Assembly (NCBI RefSeq): GCF_003001935.1
Contig: NZ_PVNG01000034.1
Location: 33,642-97,641, forward strand
Length of the DNA: 64,000 bases
Direction: 5' to 3'
DNA from: Nonomuraea fuscirosea
GTDB taxonomy: Bacteria > Actinomycetota > Actinomycetes > Streptosporangiales > Streptosporangiaceae
Shown: one piece after another, positions 25,204-34,400 of the stretch
Layout of the letters: every line of letters begins with the position of its first letter
How positions within the stretch are numbered: the stretch's first letter is position 1
Notes under the pieces: model-generated
The model's database searches: none
What the model was told of the DNA's origin: nothing
Seen by the model: the letters and a program-made list of their open reading frames with translations, nothing else
Program-made: the position numbers and the translations under genes

Positions 25204-25497
25204 ATGCGGAGGACAACGGTGCGCATCGACGAAACGCTCCTCAACGAGGCGAAGGCGTACGCGGCGAAAAACGGACGAAGTCTCACCTCGGTCATGGAGG
25301 ATGCCTTGCGACAACTGCTCAACCGCTCCACGGAGGTGGCCCAGCGGCCCCGCGTGGAGTTGATCACCTCCCCGTGCGAGCCCGGCTACCACGCATGGGT
25401 GCAGCAGAGGCTCGACGCCGGCGACACGCTGGAGCACATCGCCTACGATCTGGGCGACGCGGAGCGACTCCCGGAGGCGTTCGATGCTCCTCGCTGA
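25204..25497 (+). CDS. VapB-like ribbon-helix-helix antitoxin
   Basis: A 97-residue antitoxin. The ATG at 25204 gives MRRTTVRIDETLLNEAKAY, whose first strand and two helices (to about residue 45, SVMEDALRQLLNRS) form a ribbon-helix-helix DNA-binding domain. The C-terminal half (HAWVQQRLDAGDTLEHIAYDLGD) should wrap the toxin. The ATG is preceded by GGAG-like sequence. It overlaps the toxin gene by 14 bases, as in many type II pairs. Confidence 0.85.
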   Translation: MRRTTVRIDETLLNEAKAYAAKNGRSLTSVMEDALRQLLNRSTEVAQRPRVELITSPCEPGYHAWVQQRLDAGDTLEHIAYDLGDAERLPEAFDAPR

Positions 25498-25912
25498 CAC
25501 CAACGTCCTCGTCAACGCGTTCCGGCGCGAATCCGCCGACCACGATCGCTGCCTGGCCATCGTCGACGAGATGGTGAACGGCGACTCCAGCTACGCCGTG
25601 AGCGACTTCGTCGTCAACGGGTTCCTCCGGATGGTGACCAACCGGCGCATCTACCTCAAACCCGATCGGCTCGAAGACGCCCTCACCTTCGCCGCGGCCT
25701 ATCGCAACCAGCCGCACGCGTCGGTGGTCGCGGCCGAGGACCGGCACTGGGAGATCTTCACTCGGCTCAGCCGTCAGGTCGGCGCCACCGCCAATCTCAT
25801 CCCCGACGCCTATCTCGCCGCACTCGCCATCGAGCACGGTTGTGAATTCGTGACCTGCGACCAGGATTTCGCCAAGTTCGAGGGCTTGCGCTGGAGGTCG
25901 CCCCTGAACTGA
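25484..25912 (+). CDS. VapC-like PIN-domain ribonuclease toxin
   Basis: A 142-residue PIN-domain protein, the likely RNase toxin of the pair. Acidic metal ligands are visible at D5 (LLADTN), and in the C-terminal IPDAYLAALAIEHGCEFVTCDQDFAKF (Asp in PDA and both Asp of CDQDF). The middle has FLRMVTNRRIY, typical of the subgroup with FLRxVTxPR, which lacks the usual second acidic residue there. Cytoplasmic, expected to cleave tRNA or rRNA; target unknown. Translation is coupled to the antitoxin by the 14-base overlap. Confidence 0.86.
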   Translation: MLLADTNVLVNAFRRESADHDRCLAIVDEMVNGDSSYAVSDFVVNGFLRMVTNRRIYLKPDRLEDALTFAAAYRNQPHASVVAAEDRHWEIFTRLSRQVGATANLIPDAYLAALAIEHGCEFVTCDQDFAKFEGLRWRSPLN

Positions 25913-25959
25913 ACTGGAGTTCAAGGGCGCAAGCCGGCACCGACTCGGCTAGGAACGTC

Positions 25960-26853
25960 GTGGCGGAACAGTTCGACGTCATCGAGGCAGGCGAGCGTGG
26001 GCGCCGCCGGTGGACAGTGCTGCTGGTGGTGCTGGCGCTCCTGCTCATCCCCGTCATCGGTCTGCTCGTGAGCCGGGACGCCGACCCTGAAGCCGAGGCG
26101 GAGTCTCCCGCCGCGACCGCGACCCCTGAGCCCATCAGATCGCTCACCCGGCTCGACAACGCGCCCAACATCGTCAACCCGCCCGCCGTGCGCAAGCAGG
26201 GGGACGAGGTCATCCAGGTGGTGTTCCCCCACGGCGTGCGGGCCGAGGTGCGGTATCCGGCCGAGCTGAATCTCGACGCCCTGGGGTTGCGGCCGTTCCA
26301 GGGGGCGTGGGTCGAGGGACGGTTCCGCCAGTTCGTCGCCCCGTACGGCGGTCAGCTGGAGGTCACCCGTGGCGGGCAGCCAATCAGAAACTACGCCCCC
26401 AACGTGACCCTCTGGCCGCGCCAGGCGGGCAGCGGCTTCTACGGGCAGGTGCTGCTGTTCGAGTTCGGGCCGTGGCGGCTGGCGATGTACGACCGGGGGG
26501 AGGGGCTGACCTTCGACCAGCGGATGTCGCTGGCCCGCAACCTGCGCGGACGGGTGACCAAGGAGGGCTACCTCGTGCTTTCGGCCCGCCGTGACATCCG
26601 GCTGACCCGACCGGGGGAGCGGGTCCAGGGCCATCCGGTCGGGCCACAGCTGTGGTTCGGCGGCGGGGCGGGCCAGATGCTGGCCCTCGTCCCGACCCCC
26701 GACTGCGCCGGCCACCGCGCGTTGCCGGAGGTCATCGAAGGCCGAGGCCGTCCGTCCGACACGGTGTGCCGTGGCGACATGCTGATCGCCGTCACGGGGT
26801 CGACGGAGTTCAGAGAGAAGGCGATCGAGGGGATCCGGGTCACGGTGAAATGA
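25960..26853 (+). CDS. Membrane-anchored protein of unknown function
   Basis: A 297-residue protein starting at GTG with AGGAA upstream. Residues 1-18 are cytoplasmic and basic near the membrane (GERGRRRW), 19-38 form one transmembrane helix (TVLLVVLALLLIPVIGLLVS), and an Ala/Glu/Pro linker leads to an extracytoplasmic domain of about 240 residues. That domain has repeated beta-rich stretches (VIQVVFPHGVRAEVRYPAEL, GQVLLFEFGPWRLAMYD) and one Cys pair (PDCAGH, DTVCRGD). I do not recognise the family. It follows vapC by 47 bases but is probably unrelated in function. Confidence 0.6.
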   Translation: MAEQFDVIEAGERGRRRWTVLLVVLALLLIPVIGLLVSRDADPEAEAESPAATATPEPIRSLTRLDNAPNIVNPPAVRKQGDEVIQVVFPHGVRAEVRYPAELNLDALGLRPFQGAWVEGRFRQFVAPYGGQLEVTRGGQPIRNYAPNVTLWPRQAGSGFYGQVLLFEFGPWRLAMYDRGEGLTFDQRMSLARNLRGRVTKEGYLVLSARRDIRLTRPGERVQGHPVGPQLWFGGGAGQMLALVPTPDCAGHRALPEVIEGRGRPSDTVCRGDMLIAVTGSTEFREKAIEGIRVTVK

Positions 26854-27456
26854 CCCCACCCACTCGCCGGGCGATGCCGGGAATCTGTCGGGTGCTTCGC
26901 CTGAGTGGTGTTGGGGCCCTGCCAAGGTTTTGCTGGGCGACGTCGAGTCCGTCGGGCGTTAGGCGGATGGCGCTGGGCGACAGCGGACATGGGCGGGCGG
27001 TGCCGACGGGGCCGGGCTTGGTGGGTTGGTGCGGTGGAAGCCGAGTGGAGTCGGGGTCCGGCGGACTCGGTCGGGTGGTGCCGAGTGGAGCGGGGCTTGG
27101 TCGGGCGGTGCCGATGGAGCGGGGCTTGGTCGGGTGGTGCTGGGGAGTGTCGGGTGGTGTCGAGTCGAGTCGGGTTTAGGAGGACTCGGTGGAGTGGTGC
27201 CGTAGTGCGGGGCGTGGCCGGGTGGGCCGAGGGAGTGCTGGGTGGAGTCGGGGTCCGACGGCTCTGGGCGGGTGGTGCCGGTGGGGCCGGACTTGGTCGA
27301 GTGGTGCTGGGAAGCGTCGGAGTGGAGTCGGGGTTGGCGGGGGCTGTTGGGGGAGTGTCTAGCTGAGGTGGGTTGAGGGCGTTTGATGGGTGGTGAGGGC
27401 GGGCGGGTCCGGGGTGTGGGCGGGGTGGGGTGATCGGGTTGAAGTAGGGTGCGGCC
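26854..27456 (+). repeat. G-skewed degenerate repeat block, no gene
   Basis: About 600 bases between two genes on the same strand. From about 26,990 to 27,440 the top strand is strongly G-rich and C-poor and built from degenerate units such as GGTGGTGCCG, GGAGCGGGGCTTGGTCGGG and GGAGTCGGGGTCCG repeated at irregular 30-60 base intervals. Open frames on both strands through it are Arg/Pro/Thr-rich compositional artefacts. Many G-runs could form G-quadruplexes. Origin and role are unknown. Confidence 0.7.
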
Positions 27457-28413
27457 ATGTTCGCCGTAACCGCCACACAGACCGATCCCGACAACCCGCT
27501 CGCCGGCCTGACGCTGGGTGAGCGCCCCGAGCCGGAGGCGCCTGAGGGGTGGACGACCGTTTCGGTGCGTGCTGCCGCGCTCAACCATCACGACGTGTGG
27601 ACGCTCAAGGGCGTCGGCATCCGGCAGGACCGGCTGCCGATCGTGCTCGGCTGCGACGCCGCCGGGGTGGACGAGGACGGCAACGAGGTCATCGTGCACT
27701 CCGTGATCGGCACCGGCGCCGACGAGACGCTCGATCCCAAGCGCACACTGCTGTCCGAGCAGCATGACGGCACGTTCGCCGAGCGGGTGGCCGTGCCGCG
27801 CCGCAACCTGGTGCCCAAGCCGGCCTCGCTAGGCTTCGAGCACGCGGCCTGCCTGCCGACGGCGTGGCTGACCGCGTACCGGATGTTGTTCGACAAGGCC
27901 GGGCTGGAGCCCGGCTCCACCGTGCTGGTGCAGGGCGCCGGCGGCGGCGTGGCCACCGCGGTGATCGCGCTCGGCCGGGCCGCCGGATACCGGATCTGGG
28001 CCACCAGCCGTTCGGAGAGCAAGCGGGAACGGGCCCGGCAACTCGGCGCCGACCAGGTCTTCGAGCCGGGCGCGCGGCTGCCGGAACGGGTGGACGCGGT
28101 CATGGAGACCGTCGGCCAGGCCACCTGGGACCACTCGCTCAAGTCGCTCAAGCCCGGCGGGCGCATCGTCGTCTCCGGCGCCACCAGCGGCGCGGTTCCG
28201 CCCGCCGACCTGAACCGGGTCTTCTTCCTGCAGCTGTCCGTGGTCGGTTCCACGATGGGGACGCGGGAGCAGCTGGGGCGGCTGGCGGTGTTCCTGGAGC
28301 AGACGGGGCTGCGGCCGGAGATCGACCGGGTGCTGCCGCTGGCCGAGGCGCGCGACGGGTTCGCCGCCATGGCGTCGGGGGAGATCTTCGGCAAGATCGT
28401 CTTCACCGTCTGA
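27457..28413 (+). CDS. Zinc-independent quinone oxidoreductase-like MDR protein
   Basis: A 318-residue medium-chain dehydrogenase/reductase. The N-terminal GroES-like fold has RAAALNHHDVWTLKGVG and LGCDAAGVDEDGNEV; structural-zinc cysteines are missing. The Rossmann domain has VLVQGAGGGVATAVIALGRAAG (AxGGVG-like motif for NADPH) and DAVMETVGQATWDHSLKSLKPGGRIVVSG. This favours a quinone reductase/enoyl reductase-like enzyme over an alcohol dehydrogenase. It is preceded by the G-rich block and followed by the DUF2236 gene; no operon link is evident. Confidence 0.85.
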   Translation: MFAVTATQTDPDNPLAGLTLGERPEPEAPEGWTTVSVRAAALNHHDVWTLKGVGIRQDRLPIVLGCDAAGVDEDGNEVIVHSVIGTGADETLDPKRTLLSEQHDGTFAERVAVPRRNLVPKPASLGFEHAACLPTAWLTAYRMLFDKAGLEPGSTVLVQGAGGGVATAVIALGRAAGYRIWATSRSESKRERARQLGADQVFEPGARLPERVDAVMETVGQATWDHSLKSLKPGGRIVVSGATSGAVPPADLNRVFFLQLSVVGSTMGTREQLGRLAVFLEQTGLRPEIDRVLPLAEARDGFAAMASGEIFGKIVFTV

Positions 28414-28486
28414 ATAAGTGACGGGTTACTTCTGACGCTTCCGGGTGATACAAGAGGTAAGCGGTGGTGTCACCCGGGAGGTTGTC

Positions 28487-29350
28487 ATGATGGACATCGA
28501 GCCCTTCGGCCCCGGGTCGATGCACTGGGACACGACCGGCGAATACCGCAACCTGCTCGTGGCCGGCAGCGCGCTCGTGCTCCAGACCATGCATCCGGCG
28601 GTCGGCGCGGCGGTGGCCGAGCACTCCACGTACAAGAGCGATCCGTGGGGGCGGCTGGAGCGCACGCTGGTGTCCGTGCAGAAATGGGTGTACGGCGGCG
28701 CCGACGGCCCGGCCGAGGGCCGGCGGCTCAGGGAGCTGCACAAGCCGATCAGCGGAGTGGACGAGAGCGGCCGGCACTACCACGCGCTGAACGGCGAGGC
28801 GTGGACCTGGGTGCACCTGTCGCTGTTCGAGCGGTTCATCGTGCTCAACCGCTATTTCGGCACCCCGTTCACCCGCGAGCAGGAGCGGCGCTTCTACGCC
28901 GAGTCGCGGCAGCTCGGCGCGATCCTACGGGTGCCCGAGCGGGAGCTGCCCGAGGACCTCGACGGGTTCTGGCGCTACTTCGACCGGATGGTGGCCGAGC
29001 GGCTGGAGGCGCATCCGACGGCGCTCGACGTGCTCTCGGTCATGCGCGGCACCCCGGCGCCGCCGGGGCTGCCCGCTCCGCTGCGCCGGTTGTGGACGCC
29101 GGTCGGGGCCGGGGCGGGGGAGTTCAGCTATTTCCTCACCGTCGGCACCCTGCCTTCCGCCGTACGACGGAAGCTCGGGCTGCGGTGGACGGGCCGGGAG
29201 GAGCGGCGGCTGCGGCATCTCGGGCACGCCGTGGCCATGCTGACCCCGCGCCTGCCTGAGCGTCTGCGTTACATGCCCATCGCCTATCACGCCCGCAAGG
29301 CCGCCCGGAGCTCCCGTCGCGCCGGCCGCGACCAGCTCCGCTCCGCTTGA
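28487..29350 (+). CDS. Oxygenase MpaB-like, DUF2236 family protein
   Basis: A 287-residue member of the MpaB/latex-clearing-protein-like (DUF2236) superfamily of presumed heme-binding oxygenases. Characteristic segments are GPGSMHWDTTGEYRNLLVAGSALVLQ split around MHPAVGAAVAEHS, then DPWGRLERTLVSVQKWVYG and HALNGEAWTWVHLSLFERF, supplying conserved His residues. The start is ATG-ATG at 28487, preceded by GGGAGG; the open frame extends 14 codons upstream without support. No signal peptide is seen. Substrate is unknown; the C-terminal basic tail (RKAARSSRRAGRDQLR) is probably not conserved. Confidence 0.82.
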   Translation: MMDIEPFGPGSMHWDTTGEYRNLLVAGSALVLQTMHPAVGAAVAEHSTYKSDPWGRLERTLVSVQKWVYGGADGPAEGRRLRELHKPISGVDESGRHYHALNGEAWTWVHLSLFERFIVLNRYFGTPFTREQERRFYAESRQLGAILRVPERELPEDLDGFWRYFDRMVAERLEAHPTALDVLSVMRGTPAPPGLPAPLRRLWTPVGAGAGEFSYFLTVGTLPSAVRRKLGLRWTGREERRLRHLGHAVAMLTPRLPERLRYMPIAYHARKAARSSRRAGRDQLRSA

Positions 29351-29476
29351 CGGCCCCCGGCTCACGTCGCCCCGGCGGCCAACCGCTCACGCTCGTCCCA
29401 GCGGCCTCCGGCTCACGCTCGCCCCGGCGGTCACCGGTTCGCTCCGCCTGGATGCGGGGGTGCGGGCGGAACGGGG

Positions 29477-30229
29477 TCAGCGGTCGAGGATGTCGTGGAT
29501 GGTGCGGCTGGTCTCGTGCAGCGTCGTACGCAGCTCGTTCAGCTGCTCCGGAGTGAGCCGGGCCTGCGACGCCTCCTCGCGGACCTGGGCGACGAAGTCG
29601 GCCAGCAGTTCGCCCAGCTCGGCGTCCAGTTCGGCCCGGTTGGCCGGCCCGCCGGACGGTTGGCCGCCGAGCGTCGCCCAGACCTCCGACCAGATCCGGC
29701 GCCACTCGCCGCTGAGCCGCTCGCCCTCGTCCTGCCAGTGGGTGGCGTGTTCCATCCACTGCCGCTTCTGCTGCTCCCGCAGGCGCCTGATGTCCTCTTT
29801 CTGCTTCTGGCGCATCCGCCTGGTGTCCTCGGCCGCGCCCGTGCGCACGTCCTTGGCCATCCGGGTCAGCTCGTCGCGCAGCGACTTGACCGTGTCGCGG
29901 ACGTCCTCCTTGACCTCGCGGGCGATGTCGCGCACGGAGGCGGAGATCTCCTGCTCCAGGTCGTCGAGCTCGTCGAGCCGGGCGTTCAGCTCCTCGCGGC
30001 CCTTGTCGGTGATCGAGAACACCTTCTTGCCCTCGACCACCTCGTGCGTCACGAGGCCCTCCTCCTCCAGGCGGGCCAGGCGCGGATAGATCGTGCCGGG
30101 GGAGGGCGAGTAGACGCCGAGGAAGCGGTCCTGCAGCAGCCGGATGACCTCGTAGCCGTGGCGCGGGCTCTCCTCCAGCAGCTTGAGCAGGTACAGCCGG
30201 AGCCGGCCGTGACCGAAGACAGGGCTCAT
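29477..30229 (-). CDS. PadR-family transcriptional regulator
   Basis: A 250-residue regulator. The winged helix (1-75: GRLRLYLLKLLEESPRHGYEVIRLLQDRF, PSPGTIYPRLARLEEEGLV) is a classic PadR domain. It is followed by an unusually long charged coiled-coil region (about 85-175, DIAREVKEDVRDTVKSL, RQKQKEDIRRLREQQKRQW) and a C-terminal helical part. The ATG overlaps the stop of the DUF4097 gene (ATGA), so the two proteins are made together. This regulator plus DUF4097 arrangement is common in actinobacteria; the DUF4097 protein may be its target or partner. Confidence 0.88.
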   Translation of the reverse strand: MSPVFGHGRLRLYLLKLLEESPRHGYEVIRLLQDRFLGVYSPSPGTIYPRLARLEEEGLVTHEVVEGKKVFSITDKGREELNARLDELDDLEQEISASVRDIAREVKEDVRDTVKSLRDELTRMAKDVRTGAAEDTRRMRQKQKEDIRRLREQQKRQWMEHATHWQDEGERLSGEWRRIWSEVWATLGGQPSGGPANRAELDAELGELLADFVAQVREEASQARLTPEQLNELRTTLHETSRTIHDILDR

Positions 30230-31029
30230 TCCTTCTCTCCCTTGAGCAGCGTGACCTCGCCTGAGACCGTGATCGCCGACAGCGAGGCCATGCCGCCACC
30301 CAGCCGTCCCGACAGCGTCTTGGAGCCGGGGTTGTTCGTGTTGGACAGTCCGTCGAAGGTGCTGACCAGCCTGCCGGAGGTGGATCTGAAGCTGACGTCC
30401 GCCTCCACGTTCTTGGGCAGCCTGACCAGGATGTCACCGGAAACACTGTTGAGTGTCACGTGACCCGTGGGACGCAGGAAGAGATCGGCGGTGATGCGGC
30501 CGGAGACGCTGTTGGCCTTCAGCCGGCGTGGCGTGCCGTGGGCCACGGTCAGGTCGCCCGAGACGCTGACGAACGACAGGTCGCCGCCCAGCGCCCGGCT
30601 CTCCACGGCGCCCGAGACGGTGTTGGCGGCCACATCGCCGCTGACCCCGTCGAGCACGATGTCGCCGGAGACGCTCTTGACGTTGGTCGCCTTCTCGAAC
30701 CCGGCCACCAGCGCGGGTGCGGTCACCACGCCCGCCTTGACCCGGCAGTGCTTGGGCACGGTGATGGACAGGACCGTTCTGCGCTTGTCCCGGCGCAGCC
30801 AGCCGAGCAGGCCGTCCCAGGTGAGGTCACGATAGGCGACGGTGAGCTCTTTGTTCGCCTCGTCGTAGGTGACCAGGAGCGGGGAGGCGGAGTCGAACTC
30901 GGCCACCTCCAGGGTGGGTGGGCCGTCGCTGGCCAGCACGTCGAGGCGGCCGGCGACGATGCGCACGTCGAGTGAGTCCACGTCGCCGAAGGTCAGTTGC
31001 CCCGGCTCTTCGATCGTCCACTGCTGCAT
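30226..31029 (-). CDS. DUF4097-family beta-strand repeat protein
   Basis: A 267-residue protein dominated by a repeated beta-strand motif with the recurring NSVSG/TVSG turn: VKSVSGDIVLDGVSGDV, NTVSGAVESRALGGDLSFVSVSGDLTV, NSVSGRITADL and NSVSGDILVRL. This indicates a right-handed beta-solenoid. There is no signal peptide or membrane helix, so it is cytoplasmic despite being called adhesin-like in databases. It is the upstream partner of the PadR gene. Function is unknown. Confidence 0.85.
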   Translation of the reverse strand: MQQWTIEEPGQLTFGDVDSLDVRIVAGRLDVLASDGPPTLEVAEFDSASPLLVTYDEANKELTVAYRDLTWDGLLGWLRRDKRRTVLSITVPKHCRVKAGVVTAPALVAGFEKATNVKSVSGDIVLDGVSGDVAANTVSGAVESRALGGDLSFVSVSGDLTVAHGTPRRLKANSVSGRITADLFLRPTGHVTLNSVSGDILVRLPKNVEADVSFRSTSGRLVSTFDGLSNTNNPGSKTLSGRLGGGMASLSAITVSGEVTLLKGEKE

Positions 31030-31188
31030 GCTCCGCCGGCCCTCTCGTTGTGGGTACGCTCCTACTACATTTCACGATATGTCGCGTTCGAGGGAAACTC
31101 AAGATGTATCGCGTTATGAACGGTGCCACGGCCCCCATCGCGGGACGAACCGTACGGACGCGACCGTGCCTCCCGTCGCAAGGGAGGG

Positions 31189-31365
31189 TCAGTCGTCCTC
31201 GTCGTCGAGGCGGGCCAGCCAGGTGGCCAGGCGCTCGATCGGCGTCTCGAACTCCGGGTTGAGGTCGACGAACTCGCGCAGCCGTTCCCCGAGCCACAGC
31301 AGGCTGACCTCTTCCTCGCCCCGCCGTTCGACCAGCTCCTCGATCCCCCGATCGGTGAAGTACAT
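31189..31365 (-). CDS. Small DUF6104-family protein
   Basis: A 58-residue acidic protein, MYFTDRGIEELVERRG through RLATWLARLDDEDD. It matches small conserved actinobacterial proteins (DUF6104) found beside kgd in streptomycetes. Start ATG at 31363-31365, stop TGA at 31189-31191. It lies just after the kgd terminator on the same strand, so it is probably transcribed separately or by readthrough. Predicted mostly helical; function unknown. Confidence 0.85.
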   Translation of the reverse strand: MYFTDRGIEELVERRGEEEVSLLWLGERLREFVDLNPEFETPIERLATWLARLDDEDD

Positions 31366-31415
31366 CGTGTTCCCCTTCCATCTGTGGGCCCGGCTGCGAT
31401 GTGTGGCCGGACAAG

Positions 31416-31449
31416 CAGCGAGCCCCCGGCGAGAACCGGGGGCTCGCTG
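31416..31449 (-). terminator. Terminator of kgd
   Basis: A perfect 14-bp stem (CAGCGAGCCCCCGG with its complement) and 6-base loop lie 11 bases after the kgd stop codon, separating it from the DUF6104 gene. Confidence 0.8.
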
Positions 31450-31459
31450 GTCAGACCGG

Positions 31460-34400
31460 TCAGCCGAAGATCTGCTGCTGGATCTCTTCGAGCTCGGTGT
31501 CGTGCGAGTTGTGCGAACCCGTGGCCGGCGAGCTGTTGGCCGCGCGCGATACGCGCCGCACGGTCCGTCCGCCCAGCGTCCCCGGGTCCTCGGCCAGCTT
31601 GAGGGTCAGGTACGGCCACGGCCCCATGTTGGTCGGCTCGTCCTGGGCCCACACCAGCTCGACCTGGTCCCCGTAGCGCCCCAGCTCGGCCGCCAGCTCG
31701 TCCGACGGGAACGGGTAGAGCCGCTCCAGCCGCACGAGGGCGACGTCGTCGCGGCCCGACTTGTCGCGCGCCGCGGCCAGCTCGTAGTAGAGCTTGCCGG
31801 AGGTGAGCACGACCTTGGTCACCTTGCCGGGATCGACGGTGGTGTCACCGAGGACCGGCTGGAAGGTGCCCGAGGTGAAGTCGGCCGCCCTGGACGTGGC
31901 CGCCTTGTGGCGCAGCAGCCACTTGGGCGTGAAGACCACCATCGGCTTGTGCCGCTCCGACTCCACCTGCCAGCGCAGCAGGTGGAAGTAGTTGGCCGGA
32001 GTGGTGGGCTGCGCGACCGTCATGTTGTCGAGCGCGCAGACCTGGAGGAAGCGCTCGATGCGGGCCGAGGAGTGGTCGGGGCCCTGGCCCTCGAAACCGT
32101 GCGGCAGCAGCAGCACGACCGAGGACTTCTGGCCCCACTTCTGCTCGCCCGACGAGATGAACTCGTCGATGATCGTCTGGGCGCCGTTGACGAAGTCGCC
32201 GAACTGCGCCTCCCAGAGGACCAGCGCGTCGGGACGGACCACGCTGTAGCCGTACTCGAAGCCCAGCGCCGCGAACTCGCTGAGCAGCGAGTCGTAGACG
32301 TAGAACTTCGTGGTGCCCTGGTTGAACGTCTTGAGCGGCGTGTGGTCGGCGCCGGTCATCCGGTCCACCAGAACGGCGTGCCGCTGGGTGAACGTGCCGC
32401 GGCGGGAGTCCTGGCCGACCAGGCGCACCGGGTGGCCGTCGATCAGCAGCGAGCCGAACGCCAGCGTCTCGCCCATCGCCCAGTCGATCGCGTCCTGCTC
32501 GACGCTCTGGCCGCGGCGCTGCAGCACCGGCGCGAGCCGGGGATGCGGCGTGAAGCCCTCGGGCAGGTTGAGCTGGGTGTCGACGATGCGCTTGAGCGTC
32601 TCGTCGCTGATCGCGGTCGGCGTGTCCTCGTGGGACCACTTGACGACCTCGGTCGGCGGCACCCGCATCGCGCCCGCCTCCAGCGGCTTCTTCGCCGCCT
32701 CGCGGGTCTCGGTGAACGCCTGCTCCAGCTTGGCCTGGTAGTCGCGCAGCGCCTGCTCGGCCTCTTCGACCGTGATGTCGCCGCGGCCGATCAGGGCCTC
32801 GGTGTAGAGCTTGCGGGTCGAGCGCTTGGCGTCGATGAGGTCGTACATCAGCGGCTGGGTGAAGGCGGGGTTGTCGCCCTCGTTGTGGCCGCGGCGGCGG
32901 TAGCAGATGAGGTCGATGACGACGTCCTTGCGGAACGCCTGGCGGTATTCGTAGGCCAGCTCGCCCACGCGTACCACGGCCTCGGGGTCGTCGCCGTTGA
33001 CGTGGAAGATCGGCGCCTGGATCATCCGCGCCACGTCGGTCGCGTAGACCGAGGAGCGGGAGGAGGCGGGCGAGGTGGTGAAGCCGACCTGGTTGTTGAC
33101 CACCACGTGCACGGTGCCGCCGGTGCGGTAGCCGCGCAGCTGCGACAGGTTGAGCGTCTCGGCCACGACGCCCTGGCCGGCGAAGGCCGCGTCACCGTGG
33201 ACGAGGACCGGCAGGACCGTGAAGCCCTCCTCGCCGCGCTCCAGGAGGTCCTGCTTGGCGCGGACCACGCCTTCGAGGACCGGGTCGACGGCCTCCAGGT
33301 GGGAGGGGTTGGCGACCACGGAGGCGGTGATGGTCTTGCCGCTCGGCGCGGTGAACTCGCCGCTCGCGCCCAGGTGGTACTTCACGTCGCCCGAGCCGTG
33401 CGCGGTGCGCGGGTCGATGTTGCCCTCGAACTCGCCGAAGATCTGGGCGTAGGACTTGCCCACGATGTTGGCCAGCACGTTGAGGCGGCCGCGGTGGGCC
33501 ATGCCGATGACGACCTCGTCGAGGTCCTCGTCGGCGGCGTCGCTGATCACCGAGTCGAGCAGCGGGATCAGGGACTCGCCGCCCTCCAGCGAGAAGCGCT
33601 TCTGGCCGACGAACTTCGTCTGCAGGAACGTCTCGAACGCCTCGGCGGTATTGAGCCGCGACAGGATGTTGAGCTGCTCGTCGCGCTCGGGCGACTTGTG
33701 CGGCTTCTCCACCCGCGCCTGGATCCAGGCCCGCTCCTCGGGGTTCTGGATGTGCATGTACTCGATGCCGACGGTGCGGCAGTAGGAGTCACGCAGCACG
33801 CCCAGGATCTCGCGCAGCTTCATCAGCGGCCGGCCGCCGAACCCGCCGGTGGCGAACTCGCGCTCCAGGTCCCACAGCGTCAGGCCGTGGGACTGGATGT
33901 CGAGGTCGGGGTGCTTGCGCTGCTTGTATTCGAGCGGGTCGGTCTCGGCCATCAGGTGCCCGCGCACGCGGTAGGCGTGGATGAGCTCGATGACGCGCGC
34001 GGATTTGGCCACGTCGTCGTCGTGGGAGGCCGAGATGTCCTGGACCCAGCGGACCGGCTCGTACGGGATCCGCAGCGCCTCGAAGATCTCGTCGTAGAAG
34101 CCGTCCTCGCCGAGCAGCAGCCGGTGGATCTGGCGCAGGAAGTCGCCCGACTGGGCGCCCTGGATGATCCGGTGATCGTAGGTGCTGGTCAGCGTCATGA
34201 CCTTGGAGACGGCCAGGCGCGAGAGCGTGTCGGGGGAGGCCCCCTGGTATTCGGCCGGGTATTCCATCGCGCCGACGCCGATGATCGTGCCCTGACCGGG
34301 CATGAGGCGCGGAACGGAGTGGACCGTGCCGATCGTGCCGGGGTTGGTCAGCGAGATCGTGGTGCCGGCGAAGTCGTCGACGCCCAGCTTGCCGGAGCGA

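Noticed and set aside
26568..27584. Long frames on both strands through the G-skewed block
   Set aside because: Translations are Pro/Thr/Arg or Gly/Val-rich repeats caused by base composition and match no protein type.
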